A stretch of DNA of 64,000 nt from an uncultured Nocardioides sp. Lineage in GTDB: Bacteria; Actinomycetota; Actinomycetes; Propionibacteriales; Nocardioidaceae. Positions 41,617 through 49,908 of this stretch are shown here, one piece after another; positions within the stretch are counted from its first letter, which is position 1; every line of letters starts with the position of its first letter. A program made the position numbers and the translations under genes. Under the pieces are notes generated by a model. It had not been told where the DNA came from. It searched no databases and saw only the letters and a list, made by a program, of their open reading frames with translations. The DNA is taken from contig NZ_CANLDB010000004.1 in assembly GCF_947489365.1 (NCBI RefSeq), positions 310,001 to 374,000 of the forward strand, written 5' to 3'.

Positions 41617-42681
41617 ATGGCCTCCCGCCCCGACACCCGGGTCGACCTCGCCATCCAGGGCATCCGGCTGCTCGACCCGCCGGTCGCCCGCCGTGGTGGT
41701 GCCGGTCCGTCCGACGACGGCCACGTGCTGATCGACGGGGTGGGGGCCGCGGTCCCGCTCAACCCCCGCAGCCCGTACGCCGTGCGCGGCGGCCGGCTCC
41801 TCCTCGACGGGGCCGACACCGGCCTCGGGGTCGAGACGGTCGCCCGCCCGGCGTTCTACGACCTCGTCACCGCCGACGGGGTCCCGTACGAGCAGGTCGC
41901 CCGCCTCCACTCCGGGCACGTCCTCGCCACCACCGTCGTCCAGACCTGCGTGCGGTACGACGAGTCGCAGCGCTGCCGGTTCTGCGCGATCGAGGACTCG
42001 CTGCGCTCCGGCTCCACCGTCGCGGTGAAGACACCGGCGCAGCTCGCCGAGGTCGCGGAGGCCGCCGTCCGGCTCGACGGGGTGACGCAGATGGTCATGA
42101 CCACCGGGACCTCCAACGGCCGCGACCGCGGCGCGACGCACCTCGCCCGCTGCGTGCGGGCCGTGCGCGCCGCCGTGCCCGACCTGCCGATCCAGGTGCA
42201 GTGCGAGCCGCCCGGCGACCTCGCGACCATCACCGAGCTCAAGGAGGCCGGCGCCGCCTCGATCGGGATCCACGTCGAGTCGCTGGACGACGACGTCCGG
42301 CGGCGCTGGATGCCCGGCAAGGGCAGCGTCCCGATGGCCGAGTACGACGCCGCCTGGCGCGAGGCCGTCCGGGTCTTCGGCCACAACCAGGTCTCCACCT
42401 ACCTCCTGGTGGGGCTCGGCGAGGACCCCGACGAGCTCGTCGCCGGGGCCGAGCGGCTCATCGAGATGGGCGTCTACCCGTTCGTCGTGCCGTTCCGGCC
42501 GCTGGCCGGCACGCTCGCCACGGACGTCGACGGCGTCGGGGCGCCGGCGCGGGACGTCACCTACGACGTCACCTCCCGCGTCGCGAAGGCGCTCCGGTCC
42601 GCCGGCATGGTCGGCACCGACCAGGCAGCCGGCTGCGCGGCCTGCGGAGCCTGCTCCGGGCTGTCCCGCGAGGGGGCGTGA
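41617..42681 (+). CDS. nitD: MSMEG_0568 family radical SAM protein (NitD type)
   Basis: 354-aa radical SAM enzyme. The cluster ligands are Cys111, Cys120 and Cys123, giving CX8CX2C (CVRYDESQRCRFC) instead of the canonical CX3CX2C; this spacing fits the family. A second cysteine set, Cys340/Cys343/Cys346 (GCAACGACSG), lies at the C-terminus and could hold an auxiliary cluster. SAM-barrel elements include VMTTGTSNGRDRG and IQVQCEPPGDLATI. The ATG at 41617 is preferred over GTG 41611 by the position of GAGGT. Its stop overlaps the next ATG (TGATG). The reaction is unknown. Confidence 0.9.
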   Translation: MASRPDTRVDLAIQGIRLLDPPVARRGGAGPSDDGHVLIDGVGAAVPLNPRSPYAVRGGRLLLDGADTGLGVETVARPAFYDLVTADGVPYEQVARLHSGHVLATTVVQTCVRYDESQRCRFCAIEDSLRSGSTVAVKTPAQLAEVAEAAVRLDGVTQMVMTTGTSNGRDRGATHLARCVRAVRAAVPDLPIQVQCEPPGDLATITELKEAGAASIGIHVESLDDDVRRRWMPGKGSVPMAEYDAAWREAVRVFGHNQVSTYLLVGLGEDPDELVAGAERLIEMGVYPFVVPFRPLAGTLATDVDGVGAPARDVTYDVTSRVAKALRSAGMVGTDQAAGCAACGACSGLSREGA

Positions 42682-44105
42682 TGCTCGACCACGGCATCCT
42701 CACCGGGTTGCTGCCCGCCGCAGGGCCCCGTCCGCTCCTGCGGGTCGAGCGGGCCGAGACCACGGCGCGGGCGGCGCACGACGCCCTGCGGCGCGCGGAG
42801 TTCGTGGACGCGCAGGGACTGTTCGGGGGCCACGACCGCGACGACGTCGACGACGACCCCCGCACCGTCGTGCTCCTCGCCCGCTCGATCGACGGTGACG
42901 TGCTGGGCGGCGTCCGGGTCCACCCCGCCGCGCACCCCGCCACCGCCTCCCGGGACCTCGGGTGGTGGCGCGGCAGCCGCCTCGTCGTCGCCCCCACCGC
43001 CCGCGGCTCGCGCGCCGGGGTCGCCGCCGCGCTGGTCCGCGCGGCCTGTGCGACGGCCGAGGACGCCGGCGCCCTGCGGTTCGACGCCGCCGTCCAGGCC
43101 CGGCACGCCGGGCTGTTCACCCGGCTCGGCTGGCGACGACGCAGCGGCCCGACGACGCGTCACGGCGTCCCCCACGTCGAGATGGAGTGGCCCGTCGGGC
43201 GCGTCCAGCGGCTGGTGGACGCCACCAAGGCCCCGCTGGCCGGGCTGCTCGGCCGCGTCACCGACCACCCGCTCGGCGGGGGCGGACCCGGGTGGGTCGG
43301 CGACGACGCCGCCCCGGTCCCCGGCGTCCCGCTCGTGGCCGCCTGCGACGCGATCCTGCCCTCCATGGTGGAGCGCGACCCCGAGTGGGCCGGCTGGTGC
43401 TCGGTCCTGGTCAACCTCAACGACCTCGCCGCGATGGGCGCTAGCCCGGTCGGCCTCCTCGACGCGGTCGGCGCCCGCGACGCCTCGTTCGCCCGGCGGG
43501 TCCTGCGGGGACTGCTGGACGCCGCCGAGGCCTGGGGCGTGCCCGTGCTCGGCGGCCACACCCAGCTCGGGGTCCCGGCGGCCCTGTCGGTCACCGCGCT
43601 GGGCGCCACGCCCCACCCGGTCCCCGGCGGCGGCGGCCGCCCCGGTCACGCCCTGCGGGTGTCCGCGGACCTCGGCGGTGGCTGGCGTCCCGGCTACTCC
43701 GGCAGCCAGTGGGACTCCACGACCAGCCGGACCCCTGCCGAGCTGCGCGCCACGGGCGGCGTCGTCCGCACGCTGGACCCCGCCGCCGCGAAGGACGTCT
43801 CCATGGCGGGCACCGTCGGCACCGTCGGCATGCTGGCCGAGGCCAGCGGGTGCCGCGCGGTCGTCGACGTGGCGGACGTGCCGACCCCCGACGTCGCCAC
43901 CACCGGGGACTGGCTGACCTGCTTCCCGGGCTTCGCCGTCGTCACCACCGATCGCCCCGGGAGACCCGCCGACGGGCTCCCGGCCACCGTCACCAGCCGC
44001 GTCTGCGGCGACCTCGTCGAGGGCGCGGGCGTCGGCCTGCGCTGGCCCGACGGCGTCGTGACCGAGGCCGTCACCACCACCGTCACCGGACTGGGAGCAG
44101 CATGA
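42681..44105 (+). CDS. GNAT acetyltransferase-AIR synthase-related fusion (MSMEG_0567/Sll0787; NitE-NitF type)
   Basis: 474-aa two-domain protein. Residues about 1-170 are a GNAT N-acetyltransferase-like domain (LLARSIDGDVLGGVRVHP, SRLVVAPTARGSRAGVAAALVRAACATAEDAG, LFTRLGWRR). The rest is an AIR synthase/PurM-related domain (GWVGDDAAPVPG, NLNDLAAMGASPVGLLDAV, VLGGHTQLG, CFPGFAVVTT). In cyanobacteria and Pseudomonas these are separate genes; the fused form is known from mycobacteria. The ATG overlaps the preceding stop, and its own stop overlaps the next ATG. PurM-like domains bind ATP, so an ATP-dependent step is likely. Confidence 0.88.
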   Translation: MLDHGILTGLLPAAGPRPLLRVERAETTARAAHDALRRAEFVDAQGLFGGHDRDDVDDDPRTVVLLARSIDGDVLGGVRVHPAAHPATASRDLGWWRGSRLVVAPTARGSRAGVAAALVRAACATAEDAGALRFDAAVQARHAGLFTRLGWRRRSGPTTRHGVPHVEMEWPVGRVQRLVDATKAPLAGLLGRVTDHPLGGGGPGWVGDDAAPVPGVPLVAACDAILPSMVERDPEWAGWCSVLVNLNDLAAMGASPVGLLDAVGARDASFARRVLRGLLDAAEAWGVPVLGGHTQLGVPAALSVTALGATPHPVPGGGGRPGHALRVSADLGGGWRPGYSGSQWDSTTSRTPAELRATGGVVRTLDPAAAKDVSMAGTVGTVGMLAEASGCRAVVDVADVPTPDVATTGDWLTCFPGFAVVTTDRPGRPADGLPATVTSRVCGDLVEGAGVGLRWPDGVVTEAVTTTVTGLGAA

Positions 44106-44977
44106 CCACCACCCACCTCGCCGCCGTCGCGGACAGCTTCGGCCGCGACGTCGAGCAGAACCTCGCCCAGATCGAGACGTACGTCCAGGCCGCCCGCGGC
44201 CAGGGCGTCTCGCTGCTCGCGTTCCCCGAGGCATGCCTCGGCGGCTACCTGTCCGTGCTCGGGTCGGGGCGTGACGGCACCCACGCCGAGGCCCCGGACG
44301 ACCTGCCCCCGGCGATGGACCTCGACGGTCCGGAGCTGCGGCGCGTCGGGGAGCTCGCCGGCGACATGACCGTCGTCGTCGGCCTCTGCGAGGCCGACGG
44401 CACCGAGCGCTACAACAGCGCCGCGGCCGTGACCGGCGACGGCGTCCTCGGGGTCTACCGCAAGGTCCACCAGCCGCTCGGGGAGAGCCTCTACTACGGC
44501 GCCGGGGAGCAGATCCTCGCCTTCGAGTCGCCGGTGGGGCGGATGGGCCTGCTGGTCTGCTACGACAAGGCGTTCCCCGAGGCCGCCCGCGCGCTGGCGC
44601 TGGACGACGCCCGGGTGGTCGCCTGCATCTCGGCCTGGCCGGCGTCGCGCACCGCCGGGGCGGGGGACGTCGCGCAGGACCGTTGGACCCACCGCTTCAA
44701 CATCTTCGACCAGGCCCGCGCGCTGGAGAACCAGGTCGTCTGGCTCGCCGCCAACCAGACCGGCACCTTCGGCTCGCTGCGCTTCGTGGGCAACGCCAAG
44801 GTCGTCGGCCCGGGCGGCGACGTCCTCGACACCACGGGCACGGCCCCGGGGATGGCGTTGGCGTCCCTCGACCTCGACGACGTCCTCGGCACCGCGCGCC
44901 GCTCGATGTTCCACCTCGGGGACCGGCGCCCCGAGCTGTACCGCGCGACCGAGCTGGTCGGGGCCCGTCGTGCCTGA
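44102..44977 (+). CDS. Carbon-nitrogen hydrolase (nitrilase superfamily), catalytic triad intact
   Basis: 291-aa nitrilase-superfamily enzyme with Glu43 (AFPEACLGGYL), Lys121 (YRKVHQP) and Cys153 (LVCYDKAFPE), plus the second Glu128. The CYD motif and short length point to an amidase/omega-amidase-like branch rather than the CWE-type Nit6803 nitrilase normally called NitC in this cluster. The ATG overlaps the fusion-gene stop (ATGA), and its 3' end overlaps the next gene by 8 bp. It likely hydrolyses an amide or nitrile made by the neighbouring enzymes. Confidence 0.88.
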   Translation: MTTTHLAAVADSFGRDVEQNLAQIETYVQAARGQGVSLLAFPEACLGGYLSVLGSGRDGTHAEAPDDLPPAMDLDGPELRRVGELAGDMTVVVGLCEADGTERYNSAAAVTGDGVLGVYRKVHQPLGESLYYGAGEQILAFESPVGRMGLLVCYDKAFPEAARALALDDARVVACISAWPASRTAGAGDVAQDRWTHRFNIFDQARALENQVVWLAANQTGTFGSLRFVGNAKVVGPGGDVLDTTGTAPGMALASLDLDDVLGTARRSMFHLGDRRPELYRATELVGARRA

Positions 44978-45272
44978 GGCCGGAGTCACCGTGCGCTGGC
45001 CCGACGGCCGGGTCGAGGAGTGCTGGTCGCCCTCGCTCGTCGTCCACGACCACCTCGAGGCGGGCCGCCGCTACACCGTCGCCGACTTCGTCGACCGGTG
45101 CACCGCGGCGATGGCCGAGGCCGACCGGCGGGTCCGCGCCCGCTACGGCTTCGCCTGCACCGGCGCCGCCGCCACCGTCGAGGCCGTCGGGGCCTCCGCG
45201 TCCCGGCACGCCGCGGACGCCGAGGTCGAGGTCCTCCGTGTCCACCCGCCCCTGCCCGGGGAGCCGGCATGA
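44970..45272 (+). CDS. MSMEG_0570 family protein (NitG type)
   Basis: 100-aa small protein of the MSMEG_0570 family found only in Nit1C-type clusters. It starts VTVRWPDGRVEECWSPSLVVHDHLEAG and has YTVADFVDRCTAAMAEADRRVRARYGFACTGA; function unknown. The GTG at 44970 lies inside the preceding gene, and its stop overlaps the ATG of the oxidoreductase (ATGA). Although short, family resemblance and coupling on both sides support it. Confidence 0.87.
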   Translation: MPEAGVTVRWPDGRVEECWSPSLVVHDHLEAGRRYTVADFVDRCTAAMAEADRRVRARYGFACTGAAATVEAVGASASRHAADAEVEVLRVHPPLPGEPA

Positions 45273-46570
45273 GCGGCGCAGGCGCCAGCCCCGCGGCGCG
45301 TCGTACGTCGGTCGTCGTGGTGGGCGGCGGCCAGGCCGGGCTGTCGGTGAGCTGGCACCTCGTGCGCGACGGTGTGGACCACGTCGTGCTGGAGGCCGAG
45401 ACCGTCGGGCACGAGTGGGCCGACCGGCGCTGGGACTCCTTCACCCTCGTGACGCCGAACTGGCACTGCCGCCTGCCCGGGTACGCCTACGACGGGCCCG
45501 ACCCGGACGGCTTCATGACCCGCGACGAGGTCGTCGCCTGGCTGGGCGCCTACCCGGCCACGTTCGGTCCCCCGGTCCTGGAGCACACCCGGGTGACCGG
45601 CCTCGTGCCGTCCGGTGACGGGGGCTTCGTCGTCACCGCCGGCGGCCCCGACGGCCCCGCGACCTGGGAGGCGGACCACGTCGTCGTCGCCACCGGGGGC
45701 TACCACCTCCCGATCGTCCCGCCCTGGGCGGCGGCGCTCGACCCCGCGGTCACCCAGGTGCTGTCCGGGGACTACCGCCATCCCGGACAGCTGCCGGACG
45801 GCGACGTCCTCGTGGTGGGCAGCGGCCAGTCGGGCACGCAGATCGCCGAGGACCTCCACCTCGCCGGCCGCGGCGTGCACCTCGCCCTGGGCGACGCCCC
45901 ACGCGTCGCCCGGACCTACCGGGGTCGCGACACCATGACCTGGCTCGCCGACATGGGGCTGTACGACACCCCCGTCGCGCGCTACCCCGGCGGTCTCGCC
46001 GCGCGGGAGAAGACCAACCACTACGTCACCGGCCGCGACGGCGGGCGCGACATCGACCTGCGGCGGTTCGCCGCCGAGGGCATGCACCTGACGGGGAGGG
46101 TCGACGGACTGCTGGACGGGCCCGGTGGTCACAGGCTGGGTCTCTCCCCCACCGTGCGCACCGCACTGGACGCCGCGGACGCCGTCTACAACTCGATCTG
46201 CGCGGACATCGACGCCTACGTCGAGCGCGCCGGCGTCGACGCGCCGCCCGGGTCGCCGTACACGCCGGTGTGGGAGCCGGACGACGAGACGACCGAGCTC
46301 GACCTGGCGGCCGCCGGCGTCACGAGTGTCGTCTGGGCGATCGGCTACCGGCCCGACTACCGCTGGGTCGGGGCGCCCGTGTTCGACGGCGGGGGCCGGC
46401 CCGCCCACGACCGCGGTGTCACGGCACTGCCCGGACTCTCGTTCCTCGGCCTGCCGTGGCTGCACACGTGGGGCTCGGGGCGCTTCCTCGGCATCGCCGC
46501 CGACGCCGCGCACGTCGCGGAGCACGTCCGGGCCGACCTGGCCGTCGCGGCCGACCGGCTGGCGGGCTGA
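45269..46570 (+). CDS. nitH: MSMEG_0569 family flavin-dependent oxidoreductase (NitH type)
   Basis: 433-aa flavoprotein resembling flavin monooxygenases. The FAD motif is VVVVGGGQAGLSVSWHLV (residues about 15-32), the NAD(P) motif is VLVVGSGQSGTQIAEDL near 190, and VVATGGYHLP and VVWAIGYRPDYRW are typical late motifs. The gene follows the NitG-type protein by an ATGA overlap. In the cyanide-assimilation work on Pseudomonas Nit1C, a flavoprotein of this kind is one of the seven core genes. A putative N- or C-oxygenation role is inferred only. Confidence 0.9.
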   Translation: MSGAGASPAARRTSVVVVGGGQAGLSVSWHLVRDGVDHVVLEAETVGHEWADRRWDSFTLVTPNWHCRLPGYAYDGPDPDGFMTRDEVVAWLGAYPATFGPPVLEHTRVTGLVPSGDGGFVVTAGGPDGPATWEADHVVVATGGYHLPIVPPWAAALDPAVTQVLSGDYRHPGQLPDGDVLVVGSGQSGTQIAEDLHLAGRGVHLALGDAPRVARTYRGRDTMTWLADMGLYDTPVARYPGGLAAREKTNHYVTGRDGGRDIDLRRFAAEGMHLTGRVDGLLDGPGGHRLGLSPTVRTALDAADAVYNSICADIDAYVERAGVDAPPGSPYTPVWEPDDETTELDLAAAGVTSVVWAIGYRPDYRWVGAPVFDGGGRPAHDRGVTALPGLSFLGLPWLHTWGSGRFLGIAADAAHVAEHVRADLAVAADRLAG

Positions 46571-46572
46571 GC

Positions 46573-47433
46573 GTGGTCCGGGTCCGGATCGGCGCGGCGG
46601 CGGCCCACTTCGGTCGTGACCTCGCCCGGGCCGTCGCGAAGGTGGAGCGCGTCGTGGCCGACGCCCGCAGCCGCGGGATCGAGCTGCTCGTCCTCCCCCA
46701 GGCCACCCTCGGCGGCTACCTCGGCGACCTGCGCCACCCCGACGCCGCCGACCCCCCGGCCGCGATCACCCTCGACGGCCCGGAGCTGACCCGGCTGCGG
46801 GGGGCCACCGGCCCGATGGTGCTGTGCCTCGGGCTCACCGAGGCGGCCGTGTCGTCCGCCGGGACCGTGGTGCACAACACCGCCGTCTGCCTCACCGGGG
46901 ACGGCGTGCTGGGCCGGCACCGGAAGGTCCACCGGGCCGTGCGCGAGTCGGTCGTGTACGCCGCCGGGGACCGCTTCGACGCCTTCGACACCCCCGTCGG
47001 GCGGCTCGGGATGCTGGTCGACTACGACAAGACCTTCCCCGAGTCCGCGCGCTCGCTCGCGCTGGACGGCGCGCAGGTGCTGGTGTGCCCGTCGGCCTGG
47101 CCCGCGTCGGTCACCGACCGCGCGGCCCGCCTGCCCGCCGACCGCCAGTCCCGGCTCTTCGACCTGTACGACGGCGCCCGGGCCGCCGAGAACCAGGTGG
47201 TCTGGGTCTCCGCCAACCAGACCGGCGTCACCGGGGGCCTGCGCTTCCTCGGCCAGGCGAAGGTCGTCGGCCCCGGTGGCGACGTGCTCGCCCGGACCGG
47301 CAGCAAGGGCGGCCTGGCCGTGGCGGACCTGGACGTCGCCGCCGAGGTCGCCCGGGCCCGACGCACGCTGCACCACCTCGCCGAGCTGGCCCCGGCGGCG
47401 TACCGGGGTCCGGGGCAGGTGGCGGTCCGGTGA
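46573..47433 (+). CDS. Degenerate carbon-nitrogen hydrolase paralogue (predicted pseudoenzyme)
   Basis: 286-aa paralogue of the C-N hydrolase at 44102; both share the GGYL, ENQVVW, ANQTG and AKVVGPGGDVL blocks and near-identical length. Here Gln43 replaces the catalytic Glu (VLPQATLGGYL) and Asp150 replaces the nucleophilic Cys (MLVDYDKTFPE); only Lys118 (HRKVHRA) remains. The frame is intact and in the same coupled operon, so it is not simply a decayed gene. It may be a regulatory or structural partner of the active paralogue. The GTG at 46573 is 2 bp after the previous stop, and its own stop overlaps the next GTG. Confidence 0.85.
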   Translation: MVRVRIGAAAAHFGRDLARAVAKVERVVADARSRGIELLVLPQATLGGYLGDLRHPDAADPPAAITLDGPELTRLRGATGPMVLCLGLTEAAVSSAGTVVHNTAVCLTGDGVLGRHRKVHRAVRESVVYAAGDRFDAFDTPVGRLGMLVDYDKTFPESARSLALDGAQVLVCPSAWPASVTDRAARLPADRQSRLFDLYDGARAAENQVVWVSANQTGVTGGLRFLGQAKVVGPGGDVLARTGSKGGLAVADLDVAAEVARARRTLHHLAELAPAAYRGPGQVAVR

Positions 47434-48515
47434 GGGTGGCCCTCCTGACCTACTCCACCCGCCCCCGCGGCGGCGTGGTCCACACCCTGGCCCTGGCGGA
47501 GGCGCTGGTCCGCGCCAACGCGGAGGTCGACGTGTGGACGCTGGGCCGCGGTGGTGACACCACGTTCTTCCGCCCGGTCGCACCCGGGGTCGGCGTCCGC
47601 GCCGTGCCGTTCCCCGAGGTCGCCGACGAGCCGGTCGGGGCGAGGATCGTGCGCTCGATCGAGGTCCTGCGCCGCGCCTTCGCGGCGGACCGTGGCGCCT
47701 ACGACGTCGTCCACGCCCAGGACTGCATCTCCGCGAACGCCGCGCTGCCGTGCGTGCGGACGATCCACCACCTCGACACCTTCACCACCCCCGAGCTGGC
47801 GGCGTGCCACGAGCGCGCCGTCGTCGCCCCCACCGCGCGCCTCTGCGTCTCCGAGGCCGTCGCCGACGAGGTCCGGGCGGGCTGGGGGCTGGACCCGACC
47901 GTCATCCCGAACGGCGTCGACGCCGCCCGGTTCGCCGCGGGCGCTCGCGACCTCGCGGGCCGGCGCCGCTGGGCCGACGCGCACGGGCCGTACGTGCTCG
48001 CCCTGGGCGGCATCGAGCCCCGCAAGGCGAGCCTCGACCTGCTGGAGGCCTTCGCCCTCGTACGACGCGACCGGCCCGGGCTGCGCCTCGTGCTCGGGGG
48101 CGGCGAGACGCTCTTCGACTACCGCGACTACCGCGCCGCCTTCGACGCCCGCGCCGACGAGCTCGACGTGAGCCCGGTCGTCCTCGGCACCCTGAGCGAG
48201 GACGAGCTCCCCTCGCTCGTCGCCGAGGCCTCGGCCCTCGCCATGGTCTCGACCAAGGAGGGCTTCGGGCTCGCCGCGATGGAGGCCCTGGCCGCCGGCG
48301 TCCCCGTGGTGGCGCGCGACCTACCCGTGCTGCGCGAGGTCCTCGCCGGCACCGTCGCGTACGGCGCCGACGTGCCCGCGATCGCCACCGCCCTCGCGGG
48401 TGTGCTCGACGACCCTCCGGACCCGGGGGCCGGCCGTCGTCTCGCGGCGTCGTACACGTGGGACGCGGCGGCCTCGGCCCACCTGGACTTCTACGACCAC
48501 CTGCTCACGCGATGA
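47430..48515 (+). CDS. MSMEG_0565 family glycosyltransferase
   Basis: 361-aa GT-B glycosyltransferase. It starts VALLTYSTRPRGGVVHTLALAEAL, and the C-terminal half has YVLALGGIEPRKASLDLLEAFALV with VSTKEGFGLAAMEALAAGVPVV, the donor-binding EX7E motif of GT4 enzymes. The MSMEG_0565 family is tied to Nit1C-type clusters in actinobacteria, suggesting that the pathway product or an intermediate is glycosylated. The GTG at 47430 overlaps the preceding stop. It is the last gene of the operon. Confidence 0.9.
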   Translation: MRVALLTYSTRPRGGVVHTLALAEALVRANAEVDVWTLGRGGDTTFFRPVAPGVGVRAVPFPEVADEPVGARIVRSIEVLRRAFAADRGAYDVVHAQDCISANAALPCVRTIHHLDTFTTPELAACHERAVVAPTARLCVSEAVADEVRAGWGLDPTVIPNGVDAARFAAGARDLAGRRRWADAHGPYVLALGGIEPRKASLDLLEAFALVRRDRPGLRLVLGGGETLFDYRDYRAAFDARADELDVSPVVLGTLSEDELPSLVAEASALAMVSTKEGFGLAAMEALAAGVPVVARDLPVLREVLAGTVAYGADVPAIATALAGVLDDPPDPGAGRRLAASYTWDAAASAHLDFYDHLLTR

Positions 48516-48542
48516 CCGTCCGCCGTTGTCGGTGGTCGCGTC

Positions 48543-48548
48543 TAGCGT
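48543..48548 (+). promoter_or_regulatory. Probable -10 element of the DUF222-HNH gene (leaderless type)
   Basis: TAGCGT ends 7 nt before the ATG at 48556. Confidence 0.45.
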
Positions 48549-48555
48549 CAGCGAC

Positions 48556-49878
48556 ATGGGGAACGAGTCGGCTGCCAGCGACCTGCAGCAGCGTGCGAGC
48601 GCGCTGCTGAGCCGCTTCGCGTACGCCGCCCTCGACGAGCACAGCGACCGCGACCTCGTCGACCTGCTGCGCGCGACCGAGGAGCTCAAGTCCGCGGCCG
48701 CAGCCCTCCAGGCCCGCGCCGCCGCGACGATGGCCGCTCGGGACGACTGCCCAGCCGGGCGACGCAGCGCCGGGTCGCAGGTCGGGCTCGCACGCCGCGA
48801 GTCGCCGTACCGGGGTCGCGAGCTGACCTCGTTCGCCACCCGGCTGACCGAGGACCTCCCCCGCGTCCTGGACGCCCTGACCTTCGGGCGCCTCAACGAG
48901 CGGCGCGCGATGGTCCTGGCCGCCGAGCTGGCCGACCTCTCCCCGGAGCACCGGGCGGAGGCCGACGAGAGGCTCGCGGGCAACCCGTCGACCCTCGACG
49001 GTCTCGGCGACCTCGCGCTGCGACGGGCGGCGCGGCGGGTGGCCTACGAGCTCGACCCGGAGGCCCCGGTCCGACGGCGGCAGAAGGCACGCACCACCCG
49101 ACGCGTCTCGAGCCGTCTCTCCTTCGGCGACGGGATGTCCACGATCTCGGGCTGGGTCGAGGACCTCGCAGCCGCGGCGATCATGACGTCGCTGCGCGAC
49201 GGTGCCGACCGCATCCTCGCCCAGGACGACCCGGACGACGACCGGACGCACGCTCAGATCGTGGCCGACCTGTTCGTCTCGCGACTCACCAACCAGAAGC
49301 ACGCCCAGGCGACCCCCGTCGCGGTGAAGCTGCTCGTCTCGGCCGAGACGCTGCTCGGTGACGAGGACACCCCGGCCGACGTGGAGCACATCGGGCCGGT
49401 CCCGGCCTCGGTCGCGCGGCAGCTCGTCGGGCTGTCCCCCGACCTCCGCTCGACGATCCAGCGCTTCTTCGTCGCCGCGGGCAGCGGCACCCTCGTCGCG
49501 ATGGAGTCCGGGGCCCGTGGTTTCACCGGACAGCTCCGCGACTTCGTGCTGACGCGGGACCGGTGGACCTGCCGGACGCCGTACTGCGACGCACCGGCCC
49601 GCCACGTCGACCACCCCGTCCCGGTGGCGGAGGGCGGGGAGACGAGCGCGCCCAACTCCGGCGGAGCCTGCGCGGGCTGCAACTACACGAAGGAGCATCC
49701 GGGGTGGACCTACACACCGGTGCCCCGCTGGCCGGCCGACCCGCGGCCCCACGAGCTCGAGATCGTCACCCCCACCGGACACGTCTACCGTGCGCTGGCC
49801 CCGCCGGGGCCGAGGCCGCCCCCGACGCCCGAGCCACGCCGCATCAGGTGGGACGGGCCGGCGAAGTACGCCGCCTGA
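48556..49878 (+). CDS. DUF222 / 13E12-type HNH endonuclease-like protein
   Basis: 440-aa protein with a helical DUF222 N-terminal region (residues about 10-300) and a C-terminal HNH nuclease motif. The zinc/HNH part runs WTCRTPYCDAPARHVDHPVPVAEGG to NSGGACAGCNYTKEHPGW, with paired Cys and a DH...N...H core. Such proteins are multicopy in many actinobacteria, and their target is unknown; links with mobile DNA have been suggested. Here it stands alone after the Nit1C-like operon, with its own leaderless-type -10. Confidence 0.87.
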   Translation: MGNESAASDLQQRASALLSRFAYAALDEHSDRDLVDLLRATEELKSAAAALQARAAATMAARDDCPAGRRSAGSQVGLARRESPYRGRELTSFATRLTEDLPRVLDALTFGRLNERRAMVLAAELADLSPEHRAEADERLAGNPSTLDGLGDLALRRAARRVAYELDPEAPVRRRQKARTTRRVSSRLSFGDGMSTISGWVEDLAAAAIMTSLRDGADRILAQDDPDDDRTHAQIVADLFVSRLTNQKHAQATPVAVKLLVSAETLLGDEDTPADVEHIGPVPASVARQLVGLSPDLRSTIQRFFVAAGSGTLVAMESGARGFTGQLRDFVLTRDRWTCRTPYCDAPARHVDHPVPVAEGGETSAPNSGGACAGCNYTKEHPGWTYTPVPRWPADPRPHELEIVTPTGHVYRALAPPGPRPPPTPEPRRIRWDGPAKYAA

Positions 49879-49908
49879 CGCCGCGGACCGGGGTGCTTCG
49901 ATGGACCC

